Source of the DNA: Dasypus novemcinctus
Taxonomy: Eukaryota > Chordata > Mammalia > Cingulata > Dasypodidae
Reading direction: 5' to 3'
DNA: 64,000 nt
Assembly (NCBI RefSeq): GCF_030445035.2
Contig: NC_080676.1
Location: forward strand, 102,930,933 to 102,994,932
Every line of letters starts with the position of its first letter. The first letter of the stretch is position 1. This document shows positions 23,590-36,630 of the stretch, one piece after another. The notes beneath the pieces are model-generated. The model had not been told where the DNA came from. It saw only the letters and a list, made by a program, of their open reading frames with translations, and searched no databases. The translations under genes and the position numbers were made by a program.

Positions 23590-25530
23590 AGTTAGGGCTA
23601 TTATAAATGAAGTTTCTATGAACATTATAGTCCCTATCTTTCGGTAAGCATTTTTCCCAAGGTAAAGGAGATTATCATTAAATGCAGCTGACCCCAGACA
23701 GAGATTGATCACATGCAGGCCACTCACTGAATAAATGATAAGGATAAAAGGATAAGGGGATTATGTAAATCCATTCTGAAAGTTTTTAAAATTCAGAATT
23801 TTGTCCTAACCTATTCCTGAACATAATGTCTTACCAGTTAAGTTATATCAAAAAATGCTTTTCTATGAACATGCTTTTGTCCCTTTAGCACCAAACCTTC
23901 CAGATGAAAGGTGTGGAGGAGAATAAGAAATGACTAGAAAGAAATGAAAAGTTTTTATTATTGAATGAGAAACACTGATTTTGTAATAACAGAGAAAAAA
24001 ACACAAAAGCCTGGCACCTAAAGGGAAAGGGAAGGGCATTAATGATCTTTGTTTTTCAGGATTCCTGAATGCCTTCTTCTCCTCCCTAAGAAAAACTACT
24101 TATGTTGTCTTTCCAAGATTCTGTGAGCTCTTTGAATTCAAACTGATTGCAGAGCTACAAACATACTTGACAGGCATCACAGCTCCTGCACTTTTCATGT
24201 AGAACACCTCCAGGTGTCATCCACACTCCTCAAGGGAATAAATCAATGTCATAGACAAGCAAAACTGATTGAAACTGATTACCTTTCTACAATCTCTCTA
24301 AAACCAAGGACTCAACTGAATTATTTGGAGTAGACTAGGAACCCTAGGACAGAAAGGTCCACAGTGGGAAGACACACCCTGTTAAGCTGTACTACCTGAC
24401 TAATGTATGTCCTGATTGGAGTGACTTAACAATTGTAAACTCTATTTTCCAGGGTTACCCTCTAGGATATACTCTAGTGTGCATACCTGGACTATCATGC
24501 ACTGCCTCAGTTGTAGAAGGCATGCAGGTCAGCTTCAACTTACAGGCCAGTGTGGTGCTATGTTTGAAGTGATGCCTGAGGCCAAGTAAAAAATATTAAT
24601 ACAAAAAATTCAGGAGAAATCCACCTGACTTTTGGTTAATGGGATTTGTTTTCATTGGTTAAATCCAGGATTCCTGGGGTTTTAGTTAAAGTCAATATTA
24701 CAGGTTGGTTTCACCCTACATCATACAGTTCTACTGATAACAATTTTGCTATAAATAAGCCTTGACCAAGGGCCAAGGGGGTAGACTGCAGAAAGGGGTT
24801 AACATAGTAGGTCCAAAAAACTGCCTATTCCCAGATAGTCCTGCTTGCAAAGACTTGCTCTTAGCTACTGTCGGGGAATTTGGATGGCAAATATTTCCCT
24901 TCACTGATACTAAACTTGCCTTAAATGATAAGTTTGGCCTAAATTGTTTGCACAACCAATGTGGTTTATACTGAATACCTATTTCTCTTCAGGGAATCTG
25001 GAATTTTGGTATAAGTTAGGTAAGAGGTGCCAAGAAGACTAGCACCCAATTAAAACCCTGGACACTAAGTATCTAACAAGCTTCACTGGGCACAATATGT
25101 TGCATATGCTGTCACAAATAATTTCTAGAGGAATTAAACACATTCTGAGCAATTTTACTACAAGAGGACTATGAAATTTGCACCTTGTTCCCCCAGACTT
25201 CACTCCATGTGCCTTCTCTTTTTACTTGTTTTCTGTTATATCCTTTCACTGTAATAAATCCTGGCCATGAGTACCACTATATGATTAATCCTGTGGGTCC
25301 TTTCAATGATTCAATTAAATTGGGGATGATCTTGGGAACCCCCAATACTGCAAGGAAATCTTTGGTCATAAATTCTCCCAAAGTAACAAGGTAAAAATTT
25401 ACTCCAAAAGAAAAAGAATTTGGAATATATTATATAAAATTAGATCCTAATTTCATTTCTTTCTAGTCAAACCCTTTTCTACCACTTTTGAAAATATGAG
25501 GAAGTTGTTTTCGCAGATATGCTTACAAAA
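23590..25530. other. Mostly single-copy DNA with an unclassified retroelement-like end
   Basis: About 25190-25370 carries cactgtaataaatcctggcc and cttgggaaccccc, a signature that recurs at 62505-62620. No intact gene. The 70-residue frame at 24762 was not recognised. Confidence 0.35.
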
Positions 25531-25534
25531 AATT

Positions 25535-26490
25535 CAGCAATATTTTCCTAAAGCCAAAAATGCAGCTACCATATGACCCAGCAACTATACTCATGGGCAT
25601 TTATACTAGAGAAATGAAAACCTGTGCTTATACAAAAACCTGTACATGGGAAGCAGATGTGGCTCAAGTGATTTGGCACCTGTCTATCACATGGGAAATC
25701 CCTGGTTCAGTGCCATGTGCCTTGTAAAGAAGACAGCCAACTGGCATGATAGGAGGCTCAGCAAATGATGCAACAAGAAGAAAAATACAAGGAAAGACAC
25801 AACAAAAGCAGGGAATAGAGGTGGTTCAGCTGATTAGGTGCCTCCCTCCCATGTCGCAGTTCCTAGGTTCTGTTCTTGGTGTCTCCAAAAGAAACAAGGA
25901 GGCACCAGGTATAGACACAGCAACTGCAAACAACAAGGGGGTGGGGAGAAATAAATAAAATAAATCTTAAAAAAAAACAAAACACCTGTACATGAATGTG
26001 CAGGTTTGATACACACAGCTTAAATGGACCTCAAGAGAATTACACCAAGTGAAAAAATCCAGTCTCAAAAGGTCACATACGATACGACTTCATTTATGAA
26101 ACATTCTTGAAATAACACAATTATAGAAATAAAAACAAAGTAGTGGATGCCAGAGGTTAAGGATTGGGGAGGCTGGTATAAAAGATTAACATTAGGAAGT
26201 CTATGATGATGAAACAGTTCTTTATTTTGATTGGGGTAGTAGTGACAGAAACTATACATGTGATAAAACTACACAGAACTACACACACACACACATACAT
26301 GGGTGCATGTATAGCTGGTAAAATCTGAGTTTGTTCCATGGATTTTACCAATGTCAGTTTCCTAGTTTTGATATTATACTAGTTATGCAATTTGTCCACA
26401 TTGTGAGAGCTGGTGTAAAGGTGCATGGGACTTCCCTGTAAATTTATTTGTACCTTCCCAGGAGTATAATATTTCCAAACAAAAATTTAA
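25535..26490 (+). repeat. Old L1 (L1M-like) 3' end
   Basis: Reads ctaccatatgacccagcaac, ccaagtgaaaaaatccagtc and gtttgttccatggattttac, L1M 3' UTR wording, with a CA-repeat at 26280. Interrupted by a SINE dimer. Confidence 0.7.
25649..25980 (+). repeat. Dimeric tRNA-derived SINE
   Basis: First monomer from gggaagcagatgtggctcaa, second from about 25812 (gggaatagaggtggttcagc), ending in an A-rich tail. Target duplication aaaacctgtacatg/aacacctgtacatg (13 of 14). Confidence 0.82.
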
Positions 26491-26549
26491 AAAAGAAAAA
26501 TGACTGGTGCCAAAAAAATTCCTGAAATGGGTAACTGCAGGATCAAAAT

Positions 26550-29296
26550 GCTATTGAGCTAGAGGTATTCTAGAAAGATAGCAATGATGACTGTATAGGT
26601 TTTCAATCTCTCTGAATCCCCAAATAAAAAACAACAGAGAAACTGTAGAGAGAAACAAAAGCCTATGGACAACTTTTACAAGAATGCTAGGTGACAAGAT
26701 GTCCCCATGAAGGCTAAAATTAAGGTGGAGAGTTTGGGGCCAAACCAAAACAACTAAAAACCTGGTATAGTTGTCCATGCAAAAGGAATAGAAAGAAAAC
26801 AATAGGGCATTTAACAGACTTGAGAACAGGAGAAACACAATATAGACAATAGGCTGGAATACACAGGGGACCAATTTGAGAATAGTATCTGAAACTGGGA
26901 GGAGTTTATCCTCTCCAATACTGAGTGAATATAAGGAGCTGTGGTAAGAAAGGCTTAAAAGGATGTAACTGTCCAGGCTACCATGACCTCTCAAAACTGA
27001 GCTTTCAGAGCTCGCTTCTATGAAGGGGCCCCACACTGAGGAGAAGCTCCTGGGAATGTAATTAAAATTGAAGTGGTATGGACAAGAGAGATAAACAAAA
27101 GAGAAGGTCTAGAACAAAGTTGTGTAGGGAAGCATAGTCAGCAAATCTTAGAAAGCAAGCTGCCATAATTTTAAACACTACACAAATACAACAGAAGAGG
27201 GAACTCTTTGAAGTATTAAAAAAAAAAAAATTTCCTGAACCCACGGTCATTCTAAAAGTTCTGAACATTCACATAAAAATGAGCAGCAGAAAATATTGGT
27301 AAACATCCCACGCAACATTTTTGTAGGAAAAAAATGAGAACATAGAATTGAATAAGATCCCTATAATGAAAACATGCCCAAAATGTATATTCACAAAACA
27401 GATAAACATTCTTATCTACTATTTAAAACTGAATTAAATGATATTAGCAAAGTTGTATAAGACATAAAAGAAGATAAAACAGAAAGGAAAACTCAGAAAT
27501 GACATGACAAAACTCAGAAAAGAAGTATAAGTTTAAAAAAAAGTCACTTCAGAAATGAAGATTAAACTAAAAGGAACACAAAAGTGAATAAATAAAAACA
27601 AGTATGTCTTCACAGAAGTAGAGGATGAAAAAGATGAATTTTTAAATAAAAAGAAAATGAAATTTTAAAAAGAAATAGAATTCAAGACAAACCAACAAAT
27701 ACTGAAGATATGCAGAGAAGAGTCAACATACAGATAATAGACACCTGATAAAGAAAGCCAAATCAAGGGCATAGAACATACTACTTAAAACTACAATTTC
27801 AGAAAATTTTCTTGAAAAAATATTTAAAACTACATATTGAAAAAATATACCACATACTTTAGAATATGAACCCAAGTAACAATGCCAAAACATATGCTGG
27901 TCTATTTATAGGATTTTAAAGAACAAGAAAAATTCCTGAGGGATTCTATGGAGAGAAAGTATAGAATATGAGTTATAAAGAAAGAAAATTAAATTACCAT
28001 AAGACTTTCTAATGCAATGCTTTATGTCAGAATAAAATAGACCAACCTATTTAAGATACAGAAGGAAAGAAACTGTGAGCTGAGGATTTTATAAACAGCA
28101 AAACTGACTGTGGCAGACTTGGGGGAGAATAGCAATACTAATCTCAGATAAAATAAACTTTATGTAAAAAGCTGTTATGAAGGTCAAGAAAGGTCACCAT
28201 ATACTGATAAAAGGATAAATTCATCCAGAAGATATAACAGTATAAATACATATGCACATAATGTCAGAGATCCCCCCAAAATGAAGCAAATATTGACAGA
28301 TGTGAAGGAAGAAATAAACAGGTCTACATTAATAGTAGGACACTTCAATACACTACTTTCAATACTGTACAGACATGTTAGGTGACAAAACAAGTCTCAA
28401 TAAATTTTAAAATATTGAAATCATACAATGTGCCTTCACCAATCACAAGGGAATCAATAACAGAGGGAGAACTGGAAAATTCACAAATATGTGGAAATTA
28501 AACAACATAGTATTAAACAACCAATGGGTTAAAGAAGAAATCACAAGGGAAATTAGGAAATATCTAGAGGTTATATTTCATTTTCATAAAATACACAACA
28601 TGAAATGAAAACACAGCATACCACAACTTATAGGATACAGCAAAGCTAGTGCTGAGGGGCAAATTTACAGCTCTAAATGCTTACATTAAAAAGGAAGAAA
28701 GATCTCAAATCAGAGACCTAACCTCACACATGGAGAATCTAGGAAAAGAAGAGTAAACTAAACTCAAAGCAAAGAGAAGGATTAGAGTGGAAATAAATTA
28801 GAGAACAATATTAAAAAAAGATAGAGAGACAATCAACAAAACCAAAAGTGGCTCTTTGAATATATCAATAGAATCAACAAACCTGTAGCTAGATTGACAA
28901 AGAAAACAAGAGAGAGGACACAAATAACTAAAATCATAAAAGAAAAGGGATAAATTATGCTAACCCCACAGAAATATAAAGGACCATAAGTGGATACTAT
29001 AAACAAATTAGATAATGTAGACAAAATGGACAAATTCCTAGAAATACACAAGCTACTTATACTGAATAAAGAATAGAAGCTCTCAACAAACCAATAACTA
29101 GTAAAGATATTGGGTCACTAATCCAAAATCTCCAAAGAAAAGCCCAGGAACAAGTTTCACAGGCGATTTTATCAAACAACCAAGGAGAACGAAAAACAAT
29201 TCTTTTCAAACTCTTCCAAAATTGAAGAGAAGAGAATATTCTCTAACTCATTCTATGAGGCCAACATCACCCTTGTAATGAGCCAAATAAAGACAC
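26550..29296 (+). repeat. L1: 5' part, ORF1 and ORF2 endonuclease region, decayed
   Basis: About 26550-27270 looks like L1 5' UTR. From 27.3 to 28.1 kb is ORF1-like sequence. From 28.1 kb on it is ORF2 (isDKinf-like segment at 28140, GHFNTLLS-like segment at 28340, then WKLNNIVLNNQWVKEEITRE near 28500). All frames are broken. Interrupted at 29297 by another insertion. Confidence 0.65.
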
Positions 29297-30155
29297 ATTT
29301 TATTCCTTGGGATAGGTGTTGTCAATCATCATTTCCTTGTTAATTGTCGTGGATGAGTACAATGAAATGCAGAGTAGGTGTTTCAACTCTGCTGAGATTC
29401 AGGGCTCAACTAGGACGTGAATGACCGAAGATTTAAGTCTCTGGGACATATATTTAATAAGTATAGTGCTAATTATAGGTTCAAATAAAAGGGGCAGAAG
29501 AGCCATGTGTCAGGAAAATATAAATGAGTCTAATTTTATTACACTGGGGAACATAAATTCCAAAGTGAGACCTACTGACAGAGTGCTGAATTCCTAAGCT
29601 TGTCTGTACTTCTTATAGTGTCTGGATGTCTCTAGAGCCCTCAGGAGTCCCACTGTTTGAGGCACTGTTTACTGGGACAATCAATGAGATTTTGCTGAGA
29701 CATGCATAAGTACAACCTCTGGAATGACCTCCAGACTCACTTTGAAATCTCTTAGCCATAAAAACTCATTTGTAGTTAATATTTCCCCCTTTTGGTCAAG
29801 ATCTTTTTCCAGAAGCATTGCTACTTGGCACTTGGTAATAATCCCTTGGTGCCAAGGAGGCTCATTCCCAGGAGTCATATTCCACACCAGGGGAGAGGTA
29901 GTGTATTTATATGCTGACCATTATATATTGTGTCATAACTTACAAAATTGTGCAGGACAGAGTGTAAACTATAATGTAAATTGTAGCCCATGATTAGTAG
30001 CAATGCTTCAATATGTGTTCATCAATTGTAACAAATGTACAATACTAATGAAGGATATTGTTAATGTGGAAGGGGCAGAGGGTAGGGCATATGGGAATCC
30101 CCTACAGTTTTATGTAGCATTCATGTAATCTAGAGCTCCTTTTTAAAAATTTTAA
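29297..30155 (+). mobile_element. Twin-primed (5'-inverted) insertion of the 1.6-kb L1 3'-end block
   Basis: Flanked by a perfect 16-bp target duplication agccaaataaagacac (29281-29296 and 30156-30171). The left part, to about 29917, is the reverse complement of the segment found forward at about 7080-7660. The right part is in forward orientation and matches about 7990-8200. This is the standard L1 twin-priming product with a middle deletion. Confidence 0.82.
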
Positions 30156-30171
30156 AGCCAAATAAAGACAC

Positions 30172-32710
30172 TACAATAAAGAAAATTTACAGACCAATAT
30201 CCCTTATGAATATAGATACAAATATCCTTAACAAAATACTAGCAAACCAAATCCAAAGTATAATTAAAAGAATTATACTCCATGATCAAGTGGGATAATC
30301 AACATAAGAAAATCAATTAATGGAATATATCACATTAACAGAATGAATGAGAAAAACCCCAGATGATCATCTCAATTGATACAGAAAAGGCATTTGACAA
30401 AATCTAGCACCCATTCTGTATTTAAAATAAAAAAATTAGGAAACTAGGACTCAAAGGAAACTACCTCAACATGAGAAAGGGTATATACGAAAGGTCCACA
30501 GTTAACATCCTACTTAATGGTAAAGACTCTAAGATCAGGAACAAGACAAGGATGTCTATTGTCACCACTGATCTTCAACATTGTACTAGAAATTCTAGCC
30601 AGAGCAATTAGGCAAGAAAAAGAAACAAAAGGCATCCACACTGGAAAGGAAGAAGTAAAATTTTCCCTATTTGCAAATGACATAATCCTATATACAGAAA
30701 ATATTGAAAAATCCACCAAAAAAGCTACTAGAACAAATAAATGAATTCAGCAAAGTAACAAGATACAAGGTCAACACACAAAAATAAGCAGTGTTTCTAC
30801 ACACTAGTCATGAACAAACTGAAGAAAAAATCAAGAAAAAACATAACATTTACAATAGCAACCAAAAGAATTAAATATCTAGGAACAAATTTAACCAAGG
30901 ATGTAAAGGACTTGCACAGTGAATACTACAAAGCACTGCTAAAAGAAATCAAAGACCTAAATAAATGGAAGGACATTCTGTGTCTATGGTTTGAAAGACT
31001 AAATATTGTTAATATGTCAATTCTTCCCAAAGTGCTTTATAAATTCAATGCAATCCCAAACTTCCAACAGCCTTCTTTGCAGAAATGGAGAAGTCAATCA
31101 TCAAATTTACATGGAAGGGTAAAGGACCTCAAATAGCCAATACAACCTAAAAAAGAACAAAGTTGGAAGAGTCATATTCCCCAATCTTACAACTTACTAC
31201 TAAGCCACAGTAATCAAAACACCAAGGAGTTCACACAAGGACAGTCAAATGAACCAAATGAATTCAAATGAGATTTCAGAAATCAATCCTCGCAAGTATG
31301 GCTAACTGACTTTTGACAAGAGTGCCAACTCCACTAGATTGGGAAAGAACTGTCTCTTCAACACAGAGTGCTGGGAAAACTGATGTCCATGTGTAAAAGA
31401 ATAAAGGTGGACTCCTACCTCATACCACACACAAAAACCAATTCAGAATGGATCAAAGATAAAAATATAAGAACCAGAACTATTAAAATCCTAGAAGAAA
31501 ACATAGGGAAGCATCTTTAGGACCTTGTGTTAAGCAATGTTTTCTTAGACTTTACACCCAAAGCACAAGCAACAAAAGTAGAAATAAGTGGGACCTAATC
31601 AAAATAAAAAACTTGGTGATTCGAGGAACTTTATCATGAAAGGAAAAGGACAACCTACACAATAGGAAAAAAATATTTGAAAACCACATATCTGATAAGG
31701 GTTTAAAATACAGACTATATAAAGAAATCCTACAACTAAACAACCCAATTAAAAAATGGACAAAAGACTTGAATAGATATTTCTTCAAAGAAGATATACA
31801 AATAGTCAAAATGCACATGAAAATATGCTCAACATCATTAGCCATCACAGAAATGCAAAATAAAACCACAATGAGATACCATTTCATACTTTTTAAAAAG
31901 TAGAAAATTACAAGTGTTGGAGAGGATGTTGGGAATCAGAAACACTCATTCATAGTTGGTGGGAATGTAAAATGCTGTGGGAAATAGTTGGGCAGTTCCT
32001 CAGAAAGTTAAGCATAGAATTACCATATGACACAAAAATCCTACATGTAAAAATATACTCAAAAGAATTGAACAAGGGATTCAAACAGGTATTTGCACAC
32101 TGATGTTCATAGCAGCAATATTTACAATCACCAAAAGATGGTACAGCCCAAGTATCCGTCAACCAATGAACAGATTAACAAAATGTTGCACATAAATACA
32201 ATGGAATATTATTCAGTAGTAAAACGGTTTGAAGTTCTGTTACACCTGACAACATGGGTAATATAAAGAATCCTGTTGAGTGAAATAAGCCAGACACAAA
32301 AGGAAAAATATTATATAATCTCAGTAATATGATATAATTAGAATCAGCAAATCCATAAAGGCAGAAACTAGAATAGAGGTAACCCAGGGCTGGATTGGGC
32401 ATAGGGAATGGGGATTTAATGCTTATATTATACAGTGTTTCTATTTGGGTTGATAGAAATGTTTGGTAATGGATGGTGGTGATAGTAACACAATATTGTG
32501 AACACAAATAACAGCACTGGGTTATATATTTGAATGTAGATAAAAGGGGAAATTTTAGGTTACACCTATGTTGCTAAAATAAAAATTTAAAAACATTGAA
32601 CACTGTTGTAAGCCATGGACTATAGTTAATGTACCACACTAATAAATGCTATATGAGAACTCTGTATTTTATGCATCTTTTTTCTGTAAACCTACAACTT
32701 CTCTAAAAGA
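30172..32710 (+). repeat. L1 ORF2 reverse transcriptase to 3' UTR, decayed
   Basis: Continues the L1 interrupted at 29296. RT motifs are visible: [31 protein letters not shown] and [13 protein letters not shown], where the second catalytic-box residue of FADD is Asn. Then [20 protein letters not shown], later PSTDEW-type C-terminal sequence and a 3' UTR to about 32.7 kb. L1 RT copies the element's RNA at nicked DNA; this copy has stops and a damaged active site. Confidence 0.85.
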
Positions 32711-32943
32711 AAAAGTCAGGGTGACGATTACTGATGATAGGTGGAAGGAGGATTGTAATTTTGGATAGGGCACATAGAAGAGGCTTCTGGGGTGGTAGCA
32801 AAGTTCTATTTTGGGCTTGTGTGGTGGTTACAAAGGAATTATCTTTATTATAATCCATCCATTCACATACTGAAAGGCTTTTAGGTAGTTTCCAATTTTT
32901 CCTATTACAAGTCACGGTGCCCCAAACATCACTAAACATTTCT

Positions 32944-33373
32944 CTTTTTTTTCTTTAAAGATTTATTTTTATTTATTTCTCTCCCCTCCCCCCCCACACC
33001 CACCCCAGTTGTCTGTTCTCTGTGTCCATTCGCTGTGTGTTCTTCTGTGTCCGCTTCTATTCTTGTCAGCAGCACCAGGAATCTGTGTCTTTTTGTTGCA
33101 TCATCTTGCTGCGTCAGCTCTCCGTGTGCGCTGCACCACACCTGGGCATGCTGAACTTTCTTCCGCACTGGGTGGCTCTCCTTATGGGGCACGCTCCTTG
33201 TGCATGAGGATCCCCTACGCGGGGGACACCCCTATGTGGCACGGCACTCTTTGCGGGCATCAGCACTGCACATGGGCCAGCTCCACATGGGTCAAGGAGG
33301 CCCTAGGTTTGAACCGTGGACCTTCCATGTGGTAGGCGAACACTCTATCCGTTGAGTCAAGTCCGCTTCCCTG
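32944..33373 (-). repeat. DAS-type SINE, inverted
   Basis: Left T-run, right end gtcaagtccgcttccctg. 9-bp target duplication aacatttct (32935-32943 and 33374-33382). Confidence 0.9.
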
Positions 33374-33589
33374 AACATTTCTTAAGCACTGTGTTTTTCT
33401 ATAGAGGTAGAATTTTTGAATTGCAGGCATCTGAATTTCTTTTAAACAATAACAGTTGAATAAACAAGCCCAGAAACACAAAAAGTAAATCTATTAGTTG
33501 CCCTCTGACATGGCTCAACCAACTTACAATTCCATTTTTTGACATCCTTGCCTCAGTGGTATTGCAAACTTTAAAATTGTTGACAACAT

Positions 33590-34030
33590 TATAGGTGCCA
33601 AATAAATCTCATTTTTATTTAAATTTGTATTTCCTCACTTATTGATGAGATTAAGGGTTTTTCATATGTTTATCGGTCATTTGCATTTCTCCTATGAATA
33701 CTTTGTTCATATGATTTGCCCATTTTTCTCTGGAGTTGTCTAATTCTTATTGAGCTATAGATCTTCATATATTTTGTGTATTAATCTTCTGTTAGTTTTA
33801 TGCACCACAAATATTTTCTTCCAGTATGTCCTGTCTTCCCACTTTGTTTGTAGTGTCATTTGTTTTATATAACCTTTAAATTGTTAATGAAGCCAAATGT
33901 ATATTTTTCTAAGCACAAAGTCATCAAGTTATTTTCTTCTTTTTATTCTTAAAGGTTCAAGTTCTGATTTTCTGTATTTAGAACTTTCATCTATTTGCCA
34001 TTTTGTATATAGCATCAATTAGGATTCTTT
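33590..34030 (-). repeat. L1 ORF2 fragment, minus strand
   Basis: Plus strand shows gcccatttttctctggagtt and gagctatagatcttcatata, the reverse of L1 ORF2/3' region. Continues after the LTR at about 34625. Confidence 0.6.
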
Positions 34031-34034
34031 TGTT

Positions 34035-34605
34035 TTTGCTAATTAGTTAACTGCATTAATTTTCTTTTGTTGGTGTCAAATCATCACAAACTTATCTTAA
34101 AACAACACAAACTTATTATCTTAAAGTTTCCTTGCATCAGAAGTCTGGGCATGAGTTAGCTGGGTCCTCTACTGAGGGTTTCATTAGACTAAAATTAAGG
34201 TGTCATTTAGGATTATAATCTCATCTGAGGCTTGAGGTCTTTTTCCAAGTTCAGTGGTTGTTGGCAGAATTCAGTTCCTTGTGTCATAAGACACTTGTCG
34301 CTGGCTGTCAGCCAGAGACCACTTTCAGCTCGTAGGTTTCCTTGCTATATGGCCTCTCCATAGGAAGTTTACAATGCGATTGTTGGCTTCTTCAGAGCCA
34401 GCTGGAAAAATCTCTCAAGCTTCCAATCTCTGTGACTGTTTTAACTCACTTGATCAGGTCCGGCCTACCCAGTATAATTTCCCTTTTAATTAAGTCAACT
34501 CATTAGGGATCTTACTTACATCTGCAAAATCCCTTTTTCAATATGAAACCAACATAATCCTGGGAGTGCTATAGGGTAGTGCATCACACCATCAGTAGCA
34601 CCTTT
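34035..34605 (-). mobile_element. MLT1-like LTR in L1
   Basis: Wording tcttaaaacaacacaaactt, agtctgggcatgagttagct and a purine-poor middle are typical of MaLR (MLT1) LTRs read backward. Edges approximate. Confidence 0.6.
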
Positions 34606-34624
34606 TGTTTTTCTCCTTCAGGAT

Positions 34625-34973
34625 TTCCTTGGCTTTTCTTAGCCTTTTAATTTATAGATGCATTTTAGAATTCACTTTTCAAATTCCTTGGAAATAATGT
34701 TGGGATTGATTTGATTGAAATCCCATTGAATTTATAGATAAAATAATTGACATATTTAAAATATTGGACCCATCCATGAATAGGATGGTTCCTTTTTTCA
34801 TGTCTCTCACATTTGTTTGTTTTTCTGGAGGTACTGGAGGTTGAACCCAGGACCTCACACATGGGAAACAGGTGCTCAACCACTTGAGCTACATAGCTGC
34901 CCTCAATAAGCTTTTTAATGTTTTCAATATAAGTCTTTATCTCTTAAAACTTAGTTTCTCTTGTGAATAAAAT
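34625..34973 (-). repeat. L1 ORF2 fragment with SINE monomer
   Basis: L1 ORF2 on the minus strand (ttgaaatcccattgaattta on plus). A minus-strand tRNA-like SINE monomer sits at about 34825-34900 (plus: gttgaacccaggacctc, B box complement). Confidence 0.6.
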
Positions 34974-34989
34974 CTCATTATATTTTATG

Positions 34990-36614
34990 AACTAGGCCTA
35001 GAACTGCAGGGTGCCTAAGAGTTACCTCCGACAGCCTCCATGTTGCTCAAATGTGGCCACTCTCTAAGCCAAACTCAGCATGTAAATGCATTACCTTCCC
35101 TGGTGCTGAGGGATTACTACCAAGAACCAGCTGATGATATAACTAGAAAAAGACCTTGAATAAAAGGGTCAACTCAGACCAGCAGAATATCTCAGCCTAC
35201 AGGTAATATCGGGTTTTAAAAACTGCTTTTTTGACTTTGGATAAAAGGGGGAAATGGAAAGGACAAATGAGTTTATATGGCTATGAGTCTCCAAAAAAGA
35301 ATCAGGAGGTCATCAGAGGGGTAATGTTTATGCATGCCTCAGCAGGGTACCAGAGACAGCCAAAGTAGATAGAAACCCAGGTACTGATTCTCATGAGGGC
35401 TACAGACACCCACAGGTTCTATGGTCATGGCAGATGTCTCCAGAGTTCAGGGCCATGTCAGTTGGCCCTACTTTGGAATTTGTGTTCCTGAGTGTGATGG
35501 AGTTGGACTCAGATATGACCTTTCTACACATGCCTCTTCTGATACTTTTACCAGACCTGTTGTTGGTGTTTGGATTGGTGTATACTCAGGAGACCTGAAT
35601 CTCTGGACTGTCCATGTGACAGCCAGGCCCTGGGCCTCAGCAGACTTGCAACTCCTACCCTCTGTTTCATTGGACTTACCCTGGCCAGCTGACAGGGAGA
35701 TGAAGAAGGTCAACCATCACACCAGGGAGCCAAGAATGCCTACAACTGCAAGCAGGAGAATTGCATCCATCATCCATGTGAAATCTAAGTCCCCCCTCAA
35801 TGTAGAGGGGGACTGGACATAACCATCCCAGGGTCCACAGGATGGAGGAATAGAGTATGGATTAGAGTGGTGTTCTACTGGGGAACTATTGTGATTAGTA
35901 AGGGAAGAAATTGTATTGATGTGGAGAAAGTGGCCACTGTAGCTGCTGATGATAGGGAGAGGAAAGAGGAGATGGGACGTGGGAGCATTTTCAGGATTTG
36001 GAGTTGTCCTGGGTGGTGCTGCAGGGACAGATGCTGGACATTGTGTGTCCTGCCATGGTCCACTGGGTGGACTGGGGGAGAGTGTAGACTACAATGTAGA
36101 CCACTGTCCATGTGGTGCAGCAGTGCTCAGGATCTCATATTTTTTTATTTTTTTTAAGATTTATTTATTTAGTTCTCTCCCTCCCCCCTGCCCCCCACCC
36201 CAGTTGTCTGTTCTCTGTGTCTATTCACTGCATGTTCTTCTTTGTCCTCTTCTGTTGTTGTCAGCGGCACGGGAATCTGTTTCTTTTTGTTGCATCATCT
36301 TGTTGTGTCAGCTCTCCATGTGTGTGGCACCATTCCTGGGCAGGCTGAACTTTCTTTCATGCTGGGCAGCTCTCCTTACGGGGCTCACTCCCTGCGCATG
36401 GGGCTCCTCTATGCAGGGACAACCCTGCGTGGCACGGCACTCCTTGCGCGCATCAGCACTGTGCATACACCAGCTCCACACTGGTCAAGGAGGCCCAGGG
36501 TTTGAACCGCGGACCTCCCATGTGGTAGACAGACATCCTAACCACTGGGCCAAGTCCGCTTCCCTCATATTTTTTTAATGTAACATTTAAAAGAAAATAA
36601 AGAAGGAAAAAAAC
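34990..36614 (+). mobile_element. Retroposed 1.6-kb L1 3'-end block, copy 3, with target duplication
   Basis: Same segment order as at 1-1560 and 6640-8239, flanked by a perfect 16-bp duplication ctcattatattttatg (34974-34989 and 36615-36630) inside minus-strand L1. It ends in an A-rich tail, so it was copied from RNA by the L1 machinery. A DAS SINE is nested at 36148-36563. The 133-, 96- and 209-residue plus frames here are not genes. Confidence 0.78.
36148..36563 (-). repeat. DAS-type SINE, inverted, nested
   Basis: Perfect 14-bp target duplication ctcatattttttta (36134-36147 and 36564-36577). A later insertion than the block that contains it. Confidence 0.92.
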
Positions 36615-36630
36615 CTCATTATATTTTATG

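Noticed and set aside
26551..27036. 161-residue minus-strand hydrophobic frame
   Set aside because: Antisense to L1 5' sequence; hydrophobicity comes from purine-rich DNA on the other strand.
35949..36578. 209-residue plus-strand open frame, the longest in the window
   Set aside because: It runs across an L1 3'-end block into an inverted SINE; no protein family resemblance.
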